DNA from: Lysobacterales bacterium CG_4_10_14_3_um_filter_64_11
GTDB lineage: Bacteria > Pseudomonadota > Gammaproteobacteria > Xanthomonadales > Xanthomonadaceae
Direction of reading: 5' to 3'
Assembly: GCA_002782905.1 (NCBI GenBank)
Contig: PFJA01000260.1
Coordinates: 1 to 26,968 of the forward strand
DNA: 26,968 nucleotides
Part shown: one piece after another, positions 8,167 to 15,741 of the stretch
How the letters are laid out: each line of letters opens with the position of its first letter
How positions within the stretch are numbered: the first letter of the stretch is position 1
Made by a program: the position numbers and the translations under genes
Notes under the pieces: model-generated
Told to the model about the DNA's origin: nothing
Database searches by the model: none
Seen by the model: only the letters and a program-made list of their open reading frames with translations

Positions 8167-8199
8167 GCCCGACTTGACCGTTGTGCCGGACCCGCCAGA

Positions 8200-8442
8200 A
8201 TGAAACCCGATATCCATCCGCAGTACAAAGAAGTGGTGTTCCAGGACGTATCCTGCGATTTCGCTTTCCTTACCCGCTCCACCTTGTCGAGCAAGAACAC
8301 GATCACGTGGGAAGACGGCAACGAGTACCCGCTGATCAAGGTCGAGGTCTCGTCGCACTCGCACCCGTTCTACACCGGCAAGCAGAAGATGCTCGACACC
8401 AGCGGCCGTGTCGATCGCTTCCGCAAGCGTTACCAGAAATAA
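8200..8442 (+). CDS. rpmE2: 50S ribosomal protein L31 type B
   Basis: The 80-residue protein begins MKPDIHPQYKEVVFQDVSCD and ends FRKRYQK, with the type-B signature SSHSHPFYTGKQKMLDTSGRVDRF. It lacks the CxxC pairs of zinc-binding L31, so it is the zinc-independent paralogue; one isolated Cys remains at residue 19. In many bacteria this form replaces the zinc-containing one under zinc limitation, but whether a second L31 exists here cannot be seen in this window. It has its own promoter and terminator, so it is monocistronic. The in-frame ATG at 8137 overlaps the promoter and was rejected as a start. Confidence 0.96.
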   Translation: MKPDIHPQYKEVVFQDVSCDFAFLTRSTLSSKNTITWEDGNEYPLIKVEVSSHSHPFYTGKQKMLDTSGRVDRFRKRYQK

Positions 8443-8478
8443 GCATCGGCCTGCGTCATGCAGGGCCGCTGAAACCAG

Positions 8479-8505
8479 AAAGCCCCGGCCATGCCGGGGC
8501 TTTTT
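8479..8505 (+). terminator. Rho-independent terminator of rpmE2
   Basis: AGCCCCGGC (8481-8489) pairs perfectly with GCCGGGGCT (8493-8501) across a CAT loop and is followed by a T run to 8505. It lies 38 bases past the L31 stop codon. Confidence 0.92.
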
Positions 8506-8552
8506 CGTGGGGTGGGCGGCAATGCCGCGATTGCCCCGGTGCGTTCTTCGCC

Positions 8553-8595
8553 GCAACCCGGCCCCGGGTTGCGCACTACGCGCTAACCCGGGCTA
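8553..8595. repeat. CCCGGG-type hairpin repeat (copy D)
   Basis: GCAACCCGG (8553-8561) and CCGGGTTGC (8564-8572) form a perfect 9-bp inverted repeat, followed by another TAACCCGGGCTA at 8584-8595. The shared TAACCCGGG motif links it to the copy at 39-68. It lies between the rpmE2 terminator and the convergent end of the Tricorn-like protease gene. Confidence 0.5.
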
Positions 8596-8608
8596 CTCGC
8601 GCGTCGGC

Positions 8609-11600
8609 TCAATGCCCCAACTGCATCGGCAGCGGTGGCGGCTGGCGCGGCACATCGTCCTGCCAAGCTGCCAGCAGCTTCAGGATTTCCGCGCTGGCAC
8701 GTTCGAGCTGGCTGTCGCGGCCGGCGTTGCTGGCCAGTGGATCGAGTTCGACATCGATGTCCGGGGCGACGCCTTCATTCTCCACGCGCCACTGGCCCTT
8801 GCCGTCATAAAAGCGGAAGAACGGCACGCTTAGCGTACCGCCGTCGATCAGCGCCGGATTGCTGTAGATGCCGATCAGGCCGCCCCAGGTACGCTTGCCG
8901 AGCAGCGGGCCGATGCCCAGTTCGCGGAACGCATACGGCAGGTAATCGCCGCCCGAGCCGGCGTCCTGGTCGATCAGCATCAGCTTGGGGCCATGCACGG
9001 CGCCAGCCGGGGTGTTGTAGGGCAGGCCGTCGCGATCCTTCCAGCCCGACAAATGCCGGCGGCTGAGCATTTCGACGATGTAGTTGGCGGCCTGGCCGCC
9101 GCCATTGCCGCGCTCGTCGATGATCAGCGCCTGTTTGTCGATCTGGTTGAAGAACATGCGATTGAAGAAGGTGTAGCCGGCGCCGGCGGTGTTGGGCAGG
9201 TAGATGTAGCCGACCTTGCCACCGCTGGCCTGATCGACCCATGCCCGGTTGCGCTCGACCCAGCTCCACAACCGCAGTTCGGCTTCCGAGGCAATCGGTC
9301 GCACCACGATGTCGCGGGCATTGCGGCCATCGGCATACGGCCCAACACGCAGGCTGATTTGCTGGCCGATGGTGTTTTGCAAGCGTGCGAACAGGTTGTC
9401 GCTGGCACGCAGCGGCTGGCCGGCAATGGCGAGCAGGTATTCGCCGTCCTTTGCGGCATTGCCGGGCGTCGCCAGCGGCCCGCGCAGGAACGGATTCCAG
9501 CGCTCACCGTCATAAACGCGGCCGATGCGATAGCGCCCATGCTCGATGCTGAAGTTGGCACCGAGCAGGCCAACCTTGGCGCCGTTGCCCTTGTACACGT
9601 CGCCAACGCCGACCCGGTTATGGCCGACTTGCAGCTCGGCGATCATCTCCACCAGCAGTTGATTGAGGTCTTCGCGGCGGCCGACATGCGCCAGCAGCGG
9701 CCGGTAACGCGCATACACCGCATCCCAGTCCAGGCCGTGCAGGTTGTCGGCGTAGAAGTATTCCTTTTCCATGCGCCACACATCGTCGAAAATCTGCGCC
9801 CATTCAACGCGCGGATCGATGCGCAGGCGCAGGCCGCCGAGGTCCACCGGTTCGGGCTTGAGTTCCTTGTCCTTGCCCAGTTCGGCGATCGCCAGCGTGT
9901 CGGCAGGCAGGCGCACGATGACCTTCTTGCCGTCGGCGCTGATCCGGAAATCGCCGAGGTCTTTGAGTACCGTCGTCAGCTCGCCGGTCTTGAACTCGAA
10001 GCGGCGCAACTGGCTGCCTTGCTCTGGCGCAGTGTCGGGCGGCGCCACGGTGGCACCGGGTTGCGGCTGCTCCAGGAAATACAGGTTGTTGTCATGGCCG
10101 ATCTGCAACAGGCTGTAATTCCCTTCCGGCACGGGCAGGCTGACGATGCGCGCGGCGATGCCAGCAAGGGCGATGGTTACCGGCGCTGGCTTCTTGTCGT
10201 CGGCTTTGCCGTCGTCCTTGGTGTTGTTGGTGTCGTCCTTTTCGTCGCCAGCATTCTCATCGCCGCTGCGCGGCGCCAGCGGCGAGCGGCCATCGGCGGT
10301 GAGCACCGCGGCATAAATCGCGGCACGGTAGGGCCGCTCCTGGCTGCTCATGTTCAAGCCCACCTGGATCGGCCCGGAATTGGTGGACGCGGCAAAGTAC
10401 AACACCTTGCCGTCGCGGCTGAAGGTGGGCGCGGCGACGTCGGCCATGCCATCGCTGACGCGCTGCGATTTACCGCTGGCGAACGCATGCAACAGCAAAT
10501 CGCGGTTGAAGTTGGGCAATTCGTGGGTGTAAGCCAGCCATTGGCCATCCGGCGAGAAGGCCGCTTCGACGTTGTCGCGGCGCGCGGCGCTGGCGATGTC
10601 GGTGATTACGCCGCTGCCCAGATCGATGCTGTGCAAGCCGAGATGGTTGTCACTGAACGCGATCCGCTTCTTTTCCGTATGCCAAGCCAGCAGCGTGTAG
10701 AAGTGTGGCCCCAGCGGATAGCGCCGTGCCGCCGGCTTGCCGTATTGATCGGCCAGCACCAGGGTTTGCCCTGCGCGGCCATCGACGATCCAGGCGATCT
10801 GGTTGCCGTCCGCCGACCACAGGGCGCTGTACTCGCGCTGCCCATCGCTGGCGCTGAGGTTGCGTGGCGAGCCGTCTTTTGCGGGCAAGCTGAATACCTC
10901 GCCGCGCGCGGTGATCAGGGCGCGTTTGCCGCTGGGCGAGAGGCCGATGGTTTCGATGTTGGTGGCCAGCGATTTCCATGCCGGCTGTAGCTGCGGCAAG
11001 TCGGGCGCGATCTGCACCGGCAGCGCGCGGTTTTCGCCACTGCCCAGATGCAATTGCTTGAGCGCGCCGCCGGCTTCGTATACCACCGTGCCATCGTGCC
11101 CCGACGCGCTGTGGATGTCCCATTGCGTTTCATGGCTGAGCCGGGTGATCGCGGTGCTGGCCGGATCGTAGCGATACAGATTGAAGGTGTTGTCCTCGCG
11201 ATCGGACAGGAAATAGACCTGTCCATCGAGCCAGAACGGATTGAAATCGGTGACCCGTTCACCGGGGATCGCGGTCACCGTGTTGTTGCGCCGATCGAGG
11301 ATCCGGATCGATGGCGTGGTGCCGCCGCGATAGCCGCGCCAGCCGGCGCTGCCGCCGAACAGGCCGTTGTAGCCAGCGCCGAACGCGATATAGGCCAGAC
11401 GCTGGCCATCGCCGTCGTAAGCGCCGCGATAGATCCGTGCGTCCATCTGCTTGTGCGGCAGCCCGCCGCTCACGCTGGCGTGGTAGAGCTGGCCGGAGCG
11501 GCCCTGATCGGTTTCGCGGTTCGACACCAGTGCCACCGCGCTGGCGTCGGGCGTCCAGCCCAGCGGCACATCCGCGGCGGGATGCCAGGTCAGGCGCTGC

Positions 11601-11914
11601 GGCTGGCCACCGGCAATGTCGATGACGTAGACGTCGGTGTTGTCATCGTAATTCGCGGCGTAGGCGATCCGCTTGCCATCGGGCGAGAAGATCGGGGTGT
11701 TTTCCTCGGCGGCGTGGCTGGTCAGCCGCCGTGGCGCGCTGCCGTCACGATTTGCGATCCACAGATCGCCCGCGTAGACGAACGCCAGATGCTCGCTCGA
11801 CAGCGCCGGCTGGCGCAACAGCAAGGTGCCTTGCGCCGAGGCTGCGCCCGTTGTTGCCAGCACGGTCAGCGCCGCAAGCGCCATCCCTGACCATCTCCAC
11901 GCCGCGTTTTTCAT
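8609..11914 (-). CDS. Secreted Tricorn-like S41 family peptidase
   Basis: This 1101-residue protein has the Tricorn domain order and length. A signal peptide (MKNAAWRWSGMALAALTVLA, cut predicted after ASA at about residue 28) sends it to the periplasm. Residues about 35-660 are WD40/TolB-like beta-propeller repeats (IFSPDGKRIAYAA, AFSPDGQWLAYTH, TFSRDGKVLYFAA). A charged Asp/Lys-rich insertion (DEKDDTNNTKDDGK) lies near 545-575. A PDZ-like segment follows His765 (LQVGHNRVGVGD), and the S41 core has the putative nucleophile Ser987 in DAGSGGDYLPYAFRELG, then KRTWGGLIGIY. It probably degrades unfolded polypeptides into short peptides. The ATG at 11914 was chosen over an upstream one at 12316 because it directly precedes the signal peptide. 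It stands alone on this strand. Confidence 0.9.
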   Translation of the reverse strand: MKNAAWRWSGMALAALTVLATTGAASAQGTLLLRQPALSSEHLAFVYAGDLWIANRDGSAPRRLTSHAAEENTPIFSPDGKRIAYAANYDDNTDVYVIDIAGGQPQRLTWHPAADVPLGWTPDASAVALVSNRETDQGRSGQLYHASVSGGLPHKQMDARIYRGAYDGDGQRLAYIAFGAGYNGLFGGSAGWRGYRGGTTPSIRILDRRNNTVTAIPGERVTDFNPFWLDGQVYFLSDREDNTFNLYRYDPASTAITRLSHETQWDIHSASGHDGTVVYEAGGALKQLHLGSGENRALPVQIAPDLPQLQPAWKSLATNIETIGLSPSGKRALITARGEVFSLPAKDGSPRNLSASDGQREYSALWSADGNQIAWIVDGRAGQTLVLADQYGKPAARRYPLGPHFYTLLAWHTEKKRIAFSDNHLGLHSIDLGSGVITDIASAARRDNVEAAFSPDGQWLAYTHELPNFNRDLLLHAFASGKSQRVSDGMADVAAPTFSRDGKVLYFAASTNSGPIQVGLNMSSQERPYRAAIYAAVLTADGRSPLAPRSGDENAGDEKDDTNNTKDDGKADDKKPAPVTIALAGIAARIVSLPVPEGNYSLLQIGHDNNLYFLEQPQPGATVAPPDTAPEQGSQLRRFEFKTGELTTVLKDLGDFRISADGKKVIVRLPADTLAIAELGKDKELKPEPVDLGGLRLRIDPRVEWAQIFDDVWRMEKEYFYADNLHGLDWDAVYARYRPLLAHVGRREDLNQLLVEMIAELQVGHNRVGVGDVYKGNGAKVGLLGANFSIEHGRYRIGRVYDGERWNPFLRGPLATPGNAAKDGEYLLAIAGQPLRASDNLFARLQNTIGQQISLRVGPYADGRNARDIVVRPIASEAELRLWSWVERNRAWVDQASGGKVGYIYLPNTAGAGYTFFNRMFFNQIDKQALIIDERGNGGGQAANYIVEMLSRRHLSGWKDRDGLPYNTPAGAVHGPKLMLIDQDAGSGGDYLPYAFRELGIGPLLGKRTWGGLIGIYSNPALIDGGTLSVPFFRFYDGKGQWRVENEGVAPDIDVELDPLASNAGRDSQLERASAEILKLLAAWQDDVPRQPPPLPMQLGH

Positions 11915-12073
11915 GAATGTCGGTCCGATGCCGTTGACCGCGTGAGCATACGGCAATCTCCGCGTGAAGGCAGGCGTGCCGGAGGTCATATGCGTTCGCA
12001 GCATGTGCAACCGGCGGTGATCCCGTAGACTCGGCCGGCGCCAACAGGGCGCATGCACGGGGAGAACGTGCTC

Positions 12074-12517
12074 ATGAAACTCAACACGATACTGGTTGGG
12101 GGACTGGTTTATTACGTGGTGATGTTCATCGCCAGCATGGCGTCGGCCATGATCACCCACGACGGGATGCTGGTAGAGGTCTACAAGACCACGGCCATGT
12201 TCTGGCGGCCGGAACTGCGCAGCGAGCCACCGGACATGGGCGCATTGATGCCGCTGTGGATCACCACCGGCTTGATCAGCAGCTTCATTACCGCTGGCGT
12301 CTACAGCCTGTTCCACTCGGCATTGAGCGGCCCGGGTTGGCGACGTGGGCTGGTGTTCGGTTTCGCCATCGGCTTGCTGTATTTCGGCCTGTACGGCGGC
12401 CTGTACGGCGTGTTCGATGTGCCGGCATTCATCTGGGAAGTGTGGGCGGTGGAAGGCCTGGTGCTGACCATGATCGCCAGCGCTGCACTGGGTGCTGTGG
12501 TGCAGAAAATCGATTGA
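12074..12517 (+). CDS. Small integral membrane protein of unknown function
   Basis: I do not recognise a named family. The 147-residue protein starts MKLNTILVGGLVYYVVMFIA and has four hydrophobic segments, at about 5-25, 65-85, 95-115 and 120-142. A GGGGAGA ribosome-binding site (12059-12065) precedes the ATG at 12074, preferred over the ATG at 12053. A glycine/aromatic-rich stretch (LYFGLYGGLYGVFDVPAFIW) marks the third segment. It is divergent from the Tricorn-like gene with 159 bases between the starts, in which I see no clear promoter or operator. A strong hairpin follows it. Nothing in the context fixes its job. Confidence 0.8.
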   Translation: MKLNTILVGGLVYYVVMFIASMASAMITHDGMLVEVYKTTAMFWRPELRSEPPDMGALMPLWITTGLISSFITAGVYSLFHSALSGPGWRRGLVFGFAIGLLYFGLYGGLYGVFDVPAFIWEVWAVEGLVLTMIASAALGAVVQKID

Positions 12518-12533
12518 GGCAGGCAGGTTCAGT

Positions 12534-12566
12534 GCGGCGGGGTAGCCAAACCGGCTACCCCGCCGC
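12534..12566. terminator. Strong hairpin, probable bidirectional terminator
   Basis: GCGGCGGGGTAGCC (12534-12547) pairs perfectly over 14 bp with GGCTACCCCGCCGC (12553-12566) around an AAACC loop. It sits 17 bases after the membrane protein stop and 15 bases past the end of the convergent hicA remnant. No T run follows on either strand, so it may work with Rho or be a transcript-end stabiliser. Confidence 0.6.
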
Positions 12567-12580
12567 GCACGGGGACAGGT

Positions 12581-12938
12581 TCAGAAGCGCTTCGGCAATC
12601 GTGCTCGTTTCAGTACGGCATTTGCCGTGCATCGCGACATGATCGTGATGTCTGGCAGCCTGTCGGACTTGACGCTGATCTACTGCGGAAAAGCCGAGAT
12701 TGGTCAAATGTTCCGCTGTTTCTCGTTAAAGGGCCCTGCCATTCGCCGCAAAAGCGCAAAAAATCTGCCTCCAACCGGCTTTCCCTCGCTACGATCGGTC
12801 AAGCCCGACAGGCTGCCAGCACGGTTGGACTTTGGTAATCGGGCTAAGCCCGATTTCGTGATCGCCCTGTCCGGCACGCACCAACACACCGCCGGCGGCG
12901 CGCAGCCATCGGTTGAGTGTGGGGGTGAATCGGTCCAT
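12581..12938 (-). pseudogene. hicA: HicA family toxin gene split by an inverted-repeat element
   Basis: The N-terminal part starts at the ATG at 12938-12936 and reads MDRFTPTLNRWLRAAG, then GQGDHEIGLSPITKVQP, a HicA dsRBD-like fold with the catalytic His in GDHEI. Coding sense ends at the 168-bp element (12652-12819). On its far side, 12651-12581 reads ITIMSRCTANAVLKRARLPK then RF and a stop, the typical HicA C-terminus (SRHTAN..LKQAGLPK). Joined, the pieces give a normal HicA of about 60-65 residues, except for a one-base frame difference at the junction. HicA cleaves mRNA and is neutralised by its partner. Its ATG overlaps the stop of the upstream DUF1902 gene as TGATG, showing former translational coupling. 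As it stands, the gene stops inside the element and should be inactive. Confidence 0.8.
12652..12819. mobile_element. 168-bp MITE-like element with 22-bp terminal inverted repeats, inserted in hicA
   Basis: The left end reads CTGGCAGCCTGTCGG, A, CTTGAC (12652-12673). The reverse complement of the right end (12798-12819) is identical over 22 bases except for G instead of the central A. The interior of about 124 bases has no credible reading frame and no transposase. The flanks are the two halves of hicA, which is the best evidence for insertion. No target-site duplication is clear at the edges, and the one-base frame change at the junction suggests edge decay or imprecise insertion. The parent transposon family was not recognised. 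Confidence 0.7.
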
Positions 12939-13144
12939 CACGCGGCGATTTCAAATCGCCGCGTCAGGCGTTCAAACGCAATGCGATGCGAGTGGATTTG
13001 GCCACTTATTTCAAGCAGCTCGGGAATGCGGATATTGAGCTTTTGAACCAGTTTCTCGGCGGCCGCCGCTTCGGTTGCCAAACCGGAGACGTCGTCGCTG
13101 GCCGCGACCCATACCTTGGCTTCTTCATCCCATTGCGCATGTAC
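12938..13144 (-). pseudogene. DUF1902 (HicB-like) antitoxin, 5' end degenerate
   Basis: The minus strand reads VHAQWDEEAKVWVAASDDVS, then GLATEAAAAEKLVQKLN and IRIPELLEISGQ, ending FEIAA and a stop. This is the DUF1902 domain, a HicB-type antitoxin fold found beside HicA toxins. About 68 residues are readable, close to the full domain, but the frame has no ATG, GTG or TTG start before an in-frame stop at 13181-13183. An ATG at 13178 lies 11 codons plus one base upstream, so a one-base indel near the 5' end would explain the loss. Its TGA overlaps the hicA ATG (TGATG). The pair is therefore a decayed antitoxin-toxin operon. A non-standard start codon cannot be excluded. Confidence 0.75.
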
Positions 13145-13276
13145 GCAGCAGGGTTGCTTCCGGTTGGCACTCCGGCATTGTCAAGCAGCAAAAGATCGGC
13201 ATTGAAACGAAAGAGACTGGCTCGCCGGCAGTCCCCTCCCCACCATGCAATCCATGAATGCGTTGCTCAGCGGCGC

Positions 13277-13777
13277 TCAGTAATAGCGATAACGGCTGTA
13301 GCCGTAACCAAATCCGTAGCCAAAGCCATACGGTATGGCGCGGTTGTCGTTGCGCTCCACCGGCCACAGGTAGATCACGTCGGCGGCAACGCGCGGGTGG
13401 CGGTAGTCGTACTCGCCGACTTTGCGGGTCTCGACACCCTCAATGCGGCCAACCACGGTAATCTCGCGTCCTTCGGCAAAAATCTTCGGGTCGTAGAAGC
13501 CTTCGCGACAGGCGAGAAAGCGGCCGTCAGTCTGATCGTCTTCCGTGGGGCGGGCGGAGCGGCCCAACGGTTTGCCGACGACCTGGAAACAGGTGCTGTC
13601 GCTCAACGGCTCGGTGGCGGCAATGATGCCGCCCCAGCGCACGGTGTCGCCCGTGCCTTGGCCCTCGCTGGCCGCGCGCGGGGTGACCTGGCTGAAACTG
13701 CCGCGCAGTGGGCCGGGGCCACTGGCGCAAGCCGCCAGCGACAACAAAACAGCGGTAGCCATAATGGAGCGGATCAT
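13277..13777 (-). CDS. slp: Slp family outer membrane lipoprotein
   Basis: The 166-residue precursor has a lipoprotein signal with lipobox LAAC (Cys17), so it should be lipidated and sorted to the outer membrane. The core resembles Slp (starvation lipoprotein): VRWGGIIAATEPLSDSTCFQ, RPTEDDQTDGRFLACREGFY, DPKIFAEGREITVVGRIEG and VIYLWP. The last 20 or so residues are unusually Gly/Tyr-rich (PYGFGYGFGYGYSRYRYY). An AGGAG site seven bases before the ATG, and a four-base ATGA overlap with the tgpA-like gene, make it the last gene of the moxR operon. Its function is unproven in the family. The stretch 13145-13276 downstream holds no gene that I can support. Confidence 0.85.
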   Translation of the reverse strand: MIRSIMATAVLLSLAACASGPGPLRGSFSQVTPRAASEGQGTGDTVRWGGIIAATEPLSDSTCFQVVGKPLGRSARPTEDDQTDGRFLACREGFYDPKIFAEGREITVVGRIEGVETRKVGEYDYRHPRVAADVIYLWPVERNDNRAIPYGFGYGFGYGYSRYRYY

Positions 13778-15741
13778 GACACGTCTCCTGATTGGGAAGA
13801 GGCACGGTGCGGCGGTCGCATGCGGTTGAGGTCGCGCGTCAGAGCGTCAGACTGCTCTGGCGCCAACGTGGCTTGAGCATAGCGCCAGTTGGTGAAACGC
13901 TGGCTGAGCGAGCGGATTTGGCTGGCGATACCGGGCCATTGGCGGGCAATGCGTTCGCCGTAACGCCGTGCGGATTCGTGGCGGGCGCGGGCGAGGCCGG
14001 CGCGTTCAAAGCGGCGTACCAAGCGGCGCCAGGCGCGCAGCACCGGCGCAAGCGGCTGGGTTTGCCGGCGCGCAAGCCACAGCAGGGTCAGCGCCAGCAT
14101 CAGCAGCGCGACCACCACGAAAACGGCAATGCCCTGCCAGCTCTGCTCGGGCTTGACACCCATCGCTTGCAGCAGCAATTGTTGGCGCGCGACATCGTAG
14201 CTCAGCACCAGGTCATTCCAGCCGCGCCGCAGCCAGTCCGATACATTCAGCATTGGCGCCAGTGCGCCGCCAAACGAACCGATGCCCGAATCGCGTTGGT
14301 AGCGCTCGAACACCCGTTCCGGGGCGACCGCTGCGGTGGGATCAACGCGCACCCAACCGCGTTGCGGCAGCCACACCTCGGCCCAGGCATGAGCGTCGGA
14401 TTGCTGGATCACCCAATACGCGCCGACCGGATTGCGGTAGCCACCGACATAGCCGGTGACGACGCGGGCCGGCACGCCACCGGCCCGCATCAGGAACACG
14501 AACGATGAACTGAAATGCTCGCAAAATCCGGTTCGTGTTTCGTACAGAAACTCATCGACGCTGTGGCGGCCCAGCGGTGGCGCGGCCAGGTTGTAGCTGA
14601 AATCCGTATTGATCCAGGCCAGCGCACGCTGGATCATCTCGCCATCGGTGGCGCCCTCGCGCCGCCATTGCGTGGCCAATACCCGCGTGCGCGGGTTGAA
14701 GCCTGGCGGCAGATCCAGCGCCAGTTGGCGATGCGCCGCAGGCAATTGCGGCTCAATCAATGCATCGCTGGATGCACGCATCGTATAGCGGCTCAGCGCG
14801 CGCAGCGGCGCATCGGCATACGGGCTGAGGTCGGCCGCCAAATGGCCGTTTTGTGGTGTTTGCAACGGCCAGTCCAGAGCAAACAAATACCGTTTTTCGG
14901 TCGGCTCCAGGGTCAATTCATACTGGTAGCGCTGTTCGCCGGCAATCAGCTGTGCCGGTTTGGCACTGCGCATGCGCTGCTCGGGTAGCCAGGCACGGCC
15001 ATCGAAGTTCCACAGCACCGGCCCGCGCCAATACAGGTGGCGGCGTGGTGGTTCCGGGCCATCGAAACGCACCCGAAACGCCGGGCTGTCGTCGCTCAGC
15101 ACATCCAGCCAGTCGCCGGGCGACATGCGGCCGCTGATGCCGGTTTTGGATACGGCATTTTCCGGCACGCCCCAAATTGGCGTGCCCATGCGGGGAAACA
15201 ACCAGAACCCGGCCAGCGCCAGCGGCACCGCCAATGCCAGCCGCCCGCCGGCACTGCGCAAGCGCGATTGCCAGGCGATGGCGGTGCCATCGCCGGCTTG
15301 CGCGGCGGCCAATTGCGCGAACGCATCCAGAGTGAACGCCAGCGCCGGCAGCGCCAACAGCAGCGTGATCGGCCCCTGATCCTGCAAAAACGCCGCGAAC
15401 GTGGCGAACAGCGCAAAACCGGCCAGGCTGCGGGCATCACGCAGGCCGCGTACCTCGGCGACTTTCAGCGCCAGCATCGCCAACAACAGCGCGCAGGCGG
15501 TATCGCGGCCGAAACGGAAATCACTGGCGATCACCACCAGCGCGCTCAGGGCGATGGTCAGCAGCAGGCGAAGTAGCAGCGGCCACGGCCGCTCGCGGCT
15601 GCTCAGCGCCGCAATCACCCCAGTGGCAAGCAGCAGCGCCGCCAGCCACAGCGGGGTGAGGCGCAGCAACGGCAATGCCGCCAGCGCCGCGGCCAGCAGG
15701 CAGGCGGTACGGATGTTTCCGGGCAGGCGCTGATCACGCAT
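13774..15741 (-). CDS. tgpA: TgpA-like membrane transglutaminase (DUF3488 / transglutaminase core)
   Basis: The 655-residue protein starts with several N-terminal helices (about 10-160, DUF3488). A periplasmic transglutaminase-like domain follows with the triad Cys407 (RTGFCEHFSSSF), His451 (SDAHAWAEVW) and Asp467 (VRVDPTAAV). A helix near 540-565 precedes a cytoplasmic tail (DUF4129-like). The order matches Pseudomonas TgpA, a membrane protein with a periplasmic transglutaminase domain. I start at the ATG at 15741, which overlaps the end of the DUF58 gene by eight bases and gives MRDQRLPGNIRTACLLAAAL; the earlier in-frame ATG at 15894 only adds antisense-like residues. It belongs to the moxR-DUF58-tgpA-slp operon. 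The substrate is unknown. Confidence 0.88.
   Translation of the reverse strand: MRDQRLPGNIRTACLLAAALAALPLLRLTPLWLAALLLATGVIAALSSRERPWPLLLRLLLTIALSALVVIASDFRFGRDTACALLLAMLALKVAEVRGLRDARSLAGFALFATFAAFLQDQGPITLLLALPALAFTLDAFAQLAAAQAGDGTAIAWQSRLRSAGGRLALAVPLALAGFWLFPRMGTPIWGVPENAVSKTGISGRMSPGDWLDVLSDDSPAFRVRFDGPEPPRRHLYWRGPVLWNFDGRAWLPEQRMRSAKPAQLIAGEQRYQYELTLEPTEKRYLFALDWPLQTPQNGHLAADLSPYADAPLRALSRYTMRASSDALIEPQLPAAHRQLALDLPPGFNPRTRVLATQWRREGATDGEMIQRALAWINTDFSYNLAAPPLGRHSVDEFLYETRTGFCEHFSSSFVFLMRAGGVPARVVTGYVGGYRNPVGAYWVIQQSDAHAWAEVWLPQRGWVRVDPTAAVAPERVFERYQRDSGIGSFGGALAPMLNVSDWLRRGWNDLVLSYDVARQQLLLQAMGVKPEQSWQGIAVFVVVALLMLALTLLWLARRQTQPLAPVLRAWRRLVRRFERAGLARARHESARRYGERIARQWPGIASQIRSLSQRFTNWRYAQATLAPEQSDALTRDLNRMRPPHRASSQSGDVS

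Noticed and set aside
8993..10990. 665-codon plus-strand open frame
   Set aside because: It is antisense to the Tricorn-like protease, has no recognisable domain, and has the composition of a shadow frame in high-GC DNA.
11915..12316. N-terminal extension of the Tricorn-like protein to an ATG at 12316
   Set aside because: The extra 134 residues overlap the divergent membrane protein gene and would bury a clear signal peptide starting at 11914.
12704..12889. Small minus-strand ORF of 61 codons in the gap
   Set aside because: It runs from hicA sequence in the wrong frame into the inverted-repeat element and is not a protein of its own.
13181..13189. TTGACA on the minus strand as a -35 box for the antitoxin operon
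   Set aside because: No -10 hexamer is found at 16-18 bases, and the motif lies directly against the only candidate ATG, leaving no room for a promoter.
12986..13876. 296-codon plus-strand open frame across 12986-13876
   Set aside because: It is antisense to the DUF1902 remnant and the slp lipoprotein gene and has no domain of its own.
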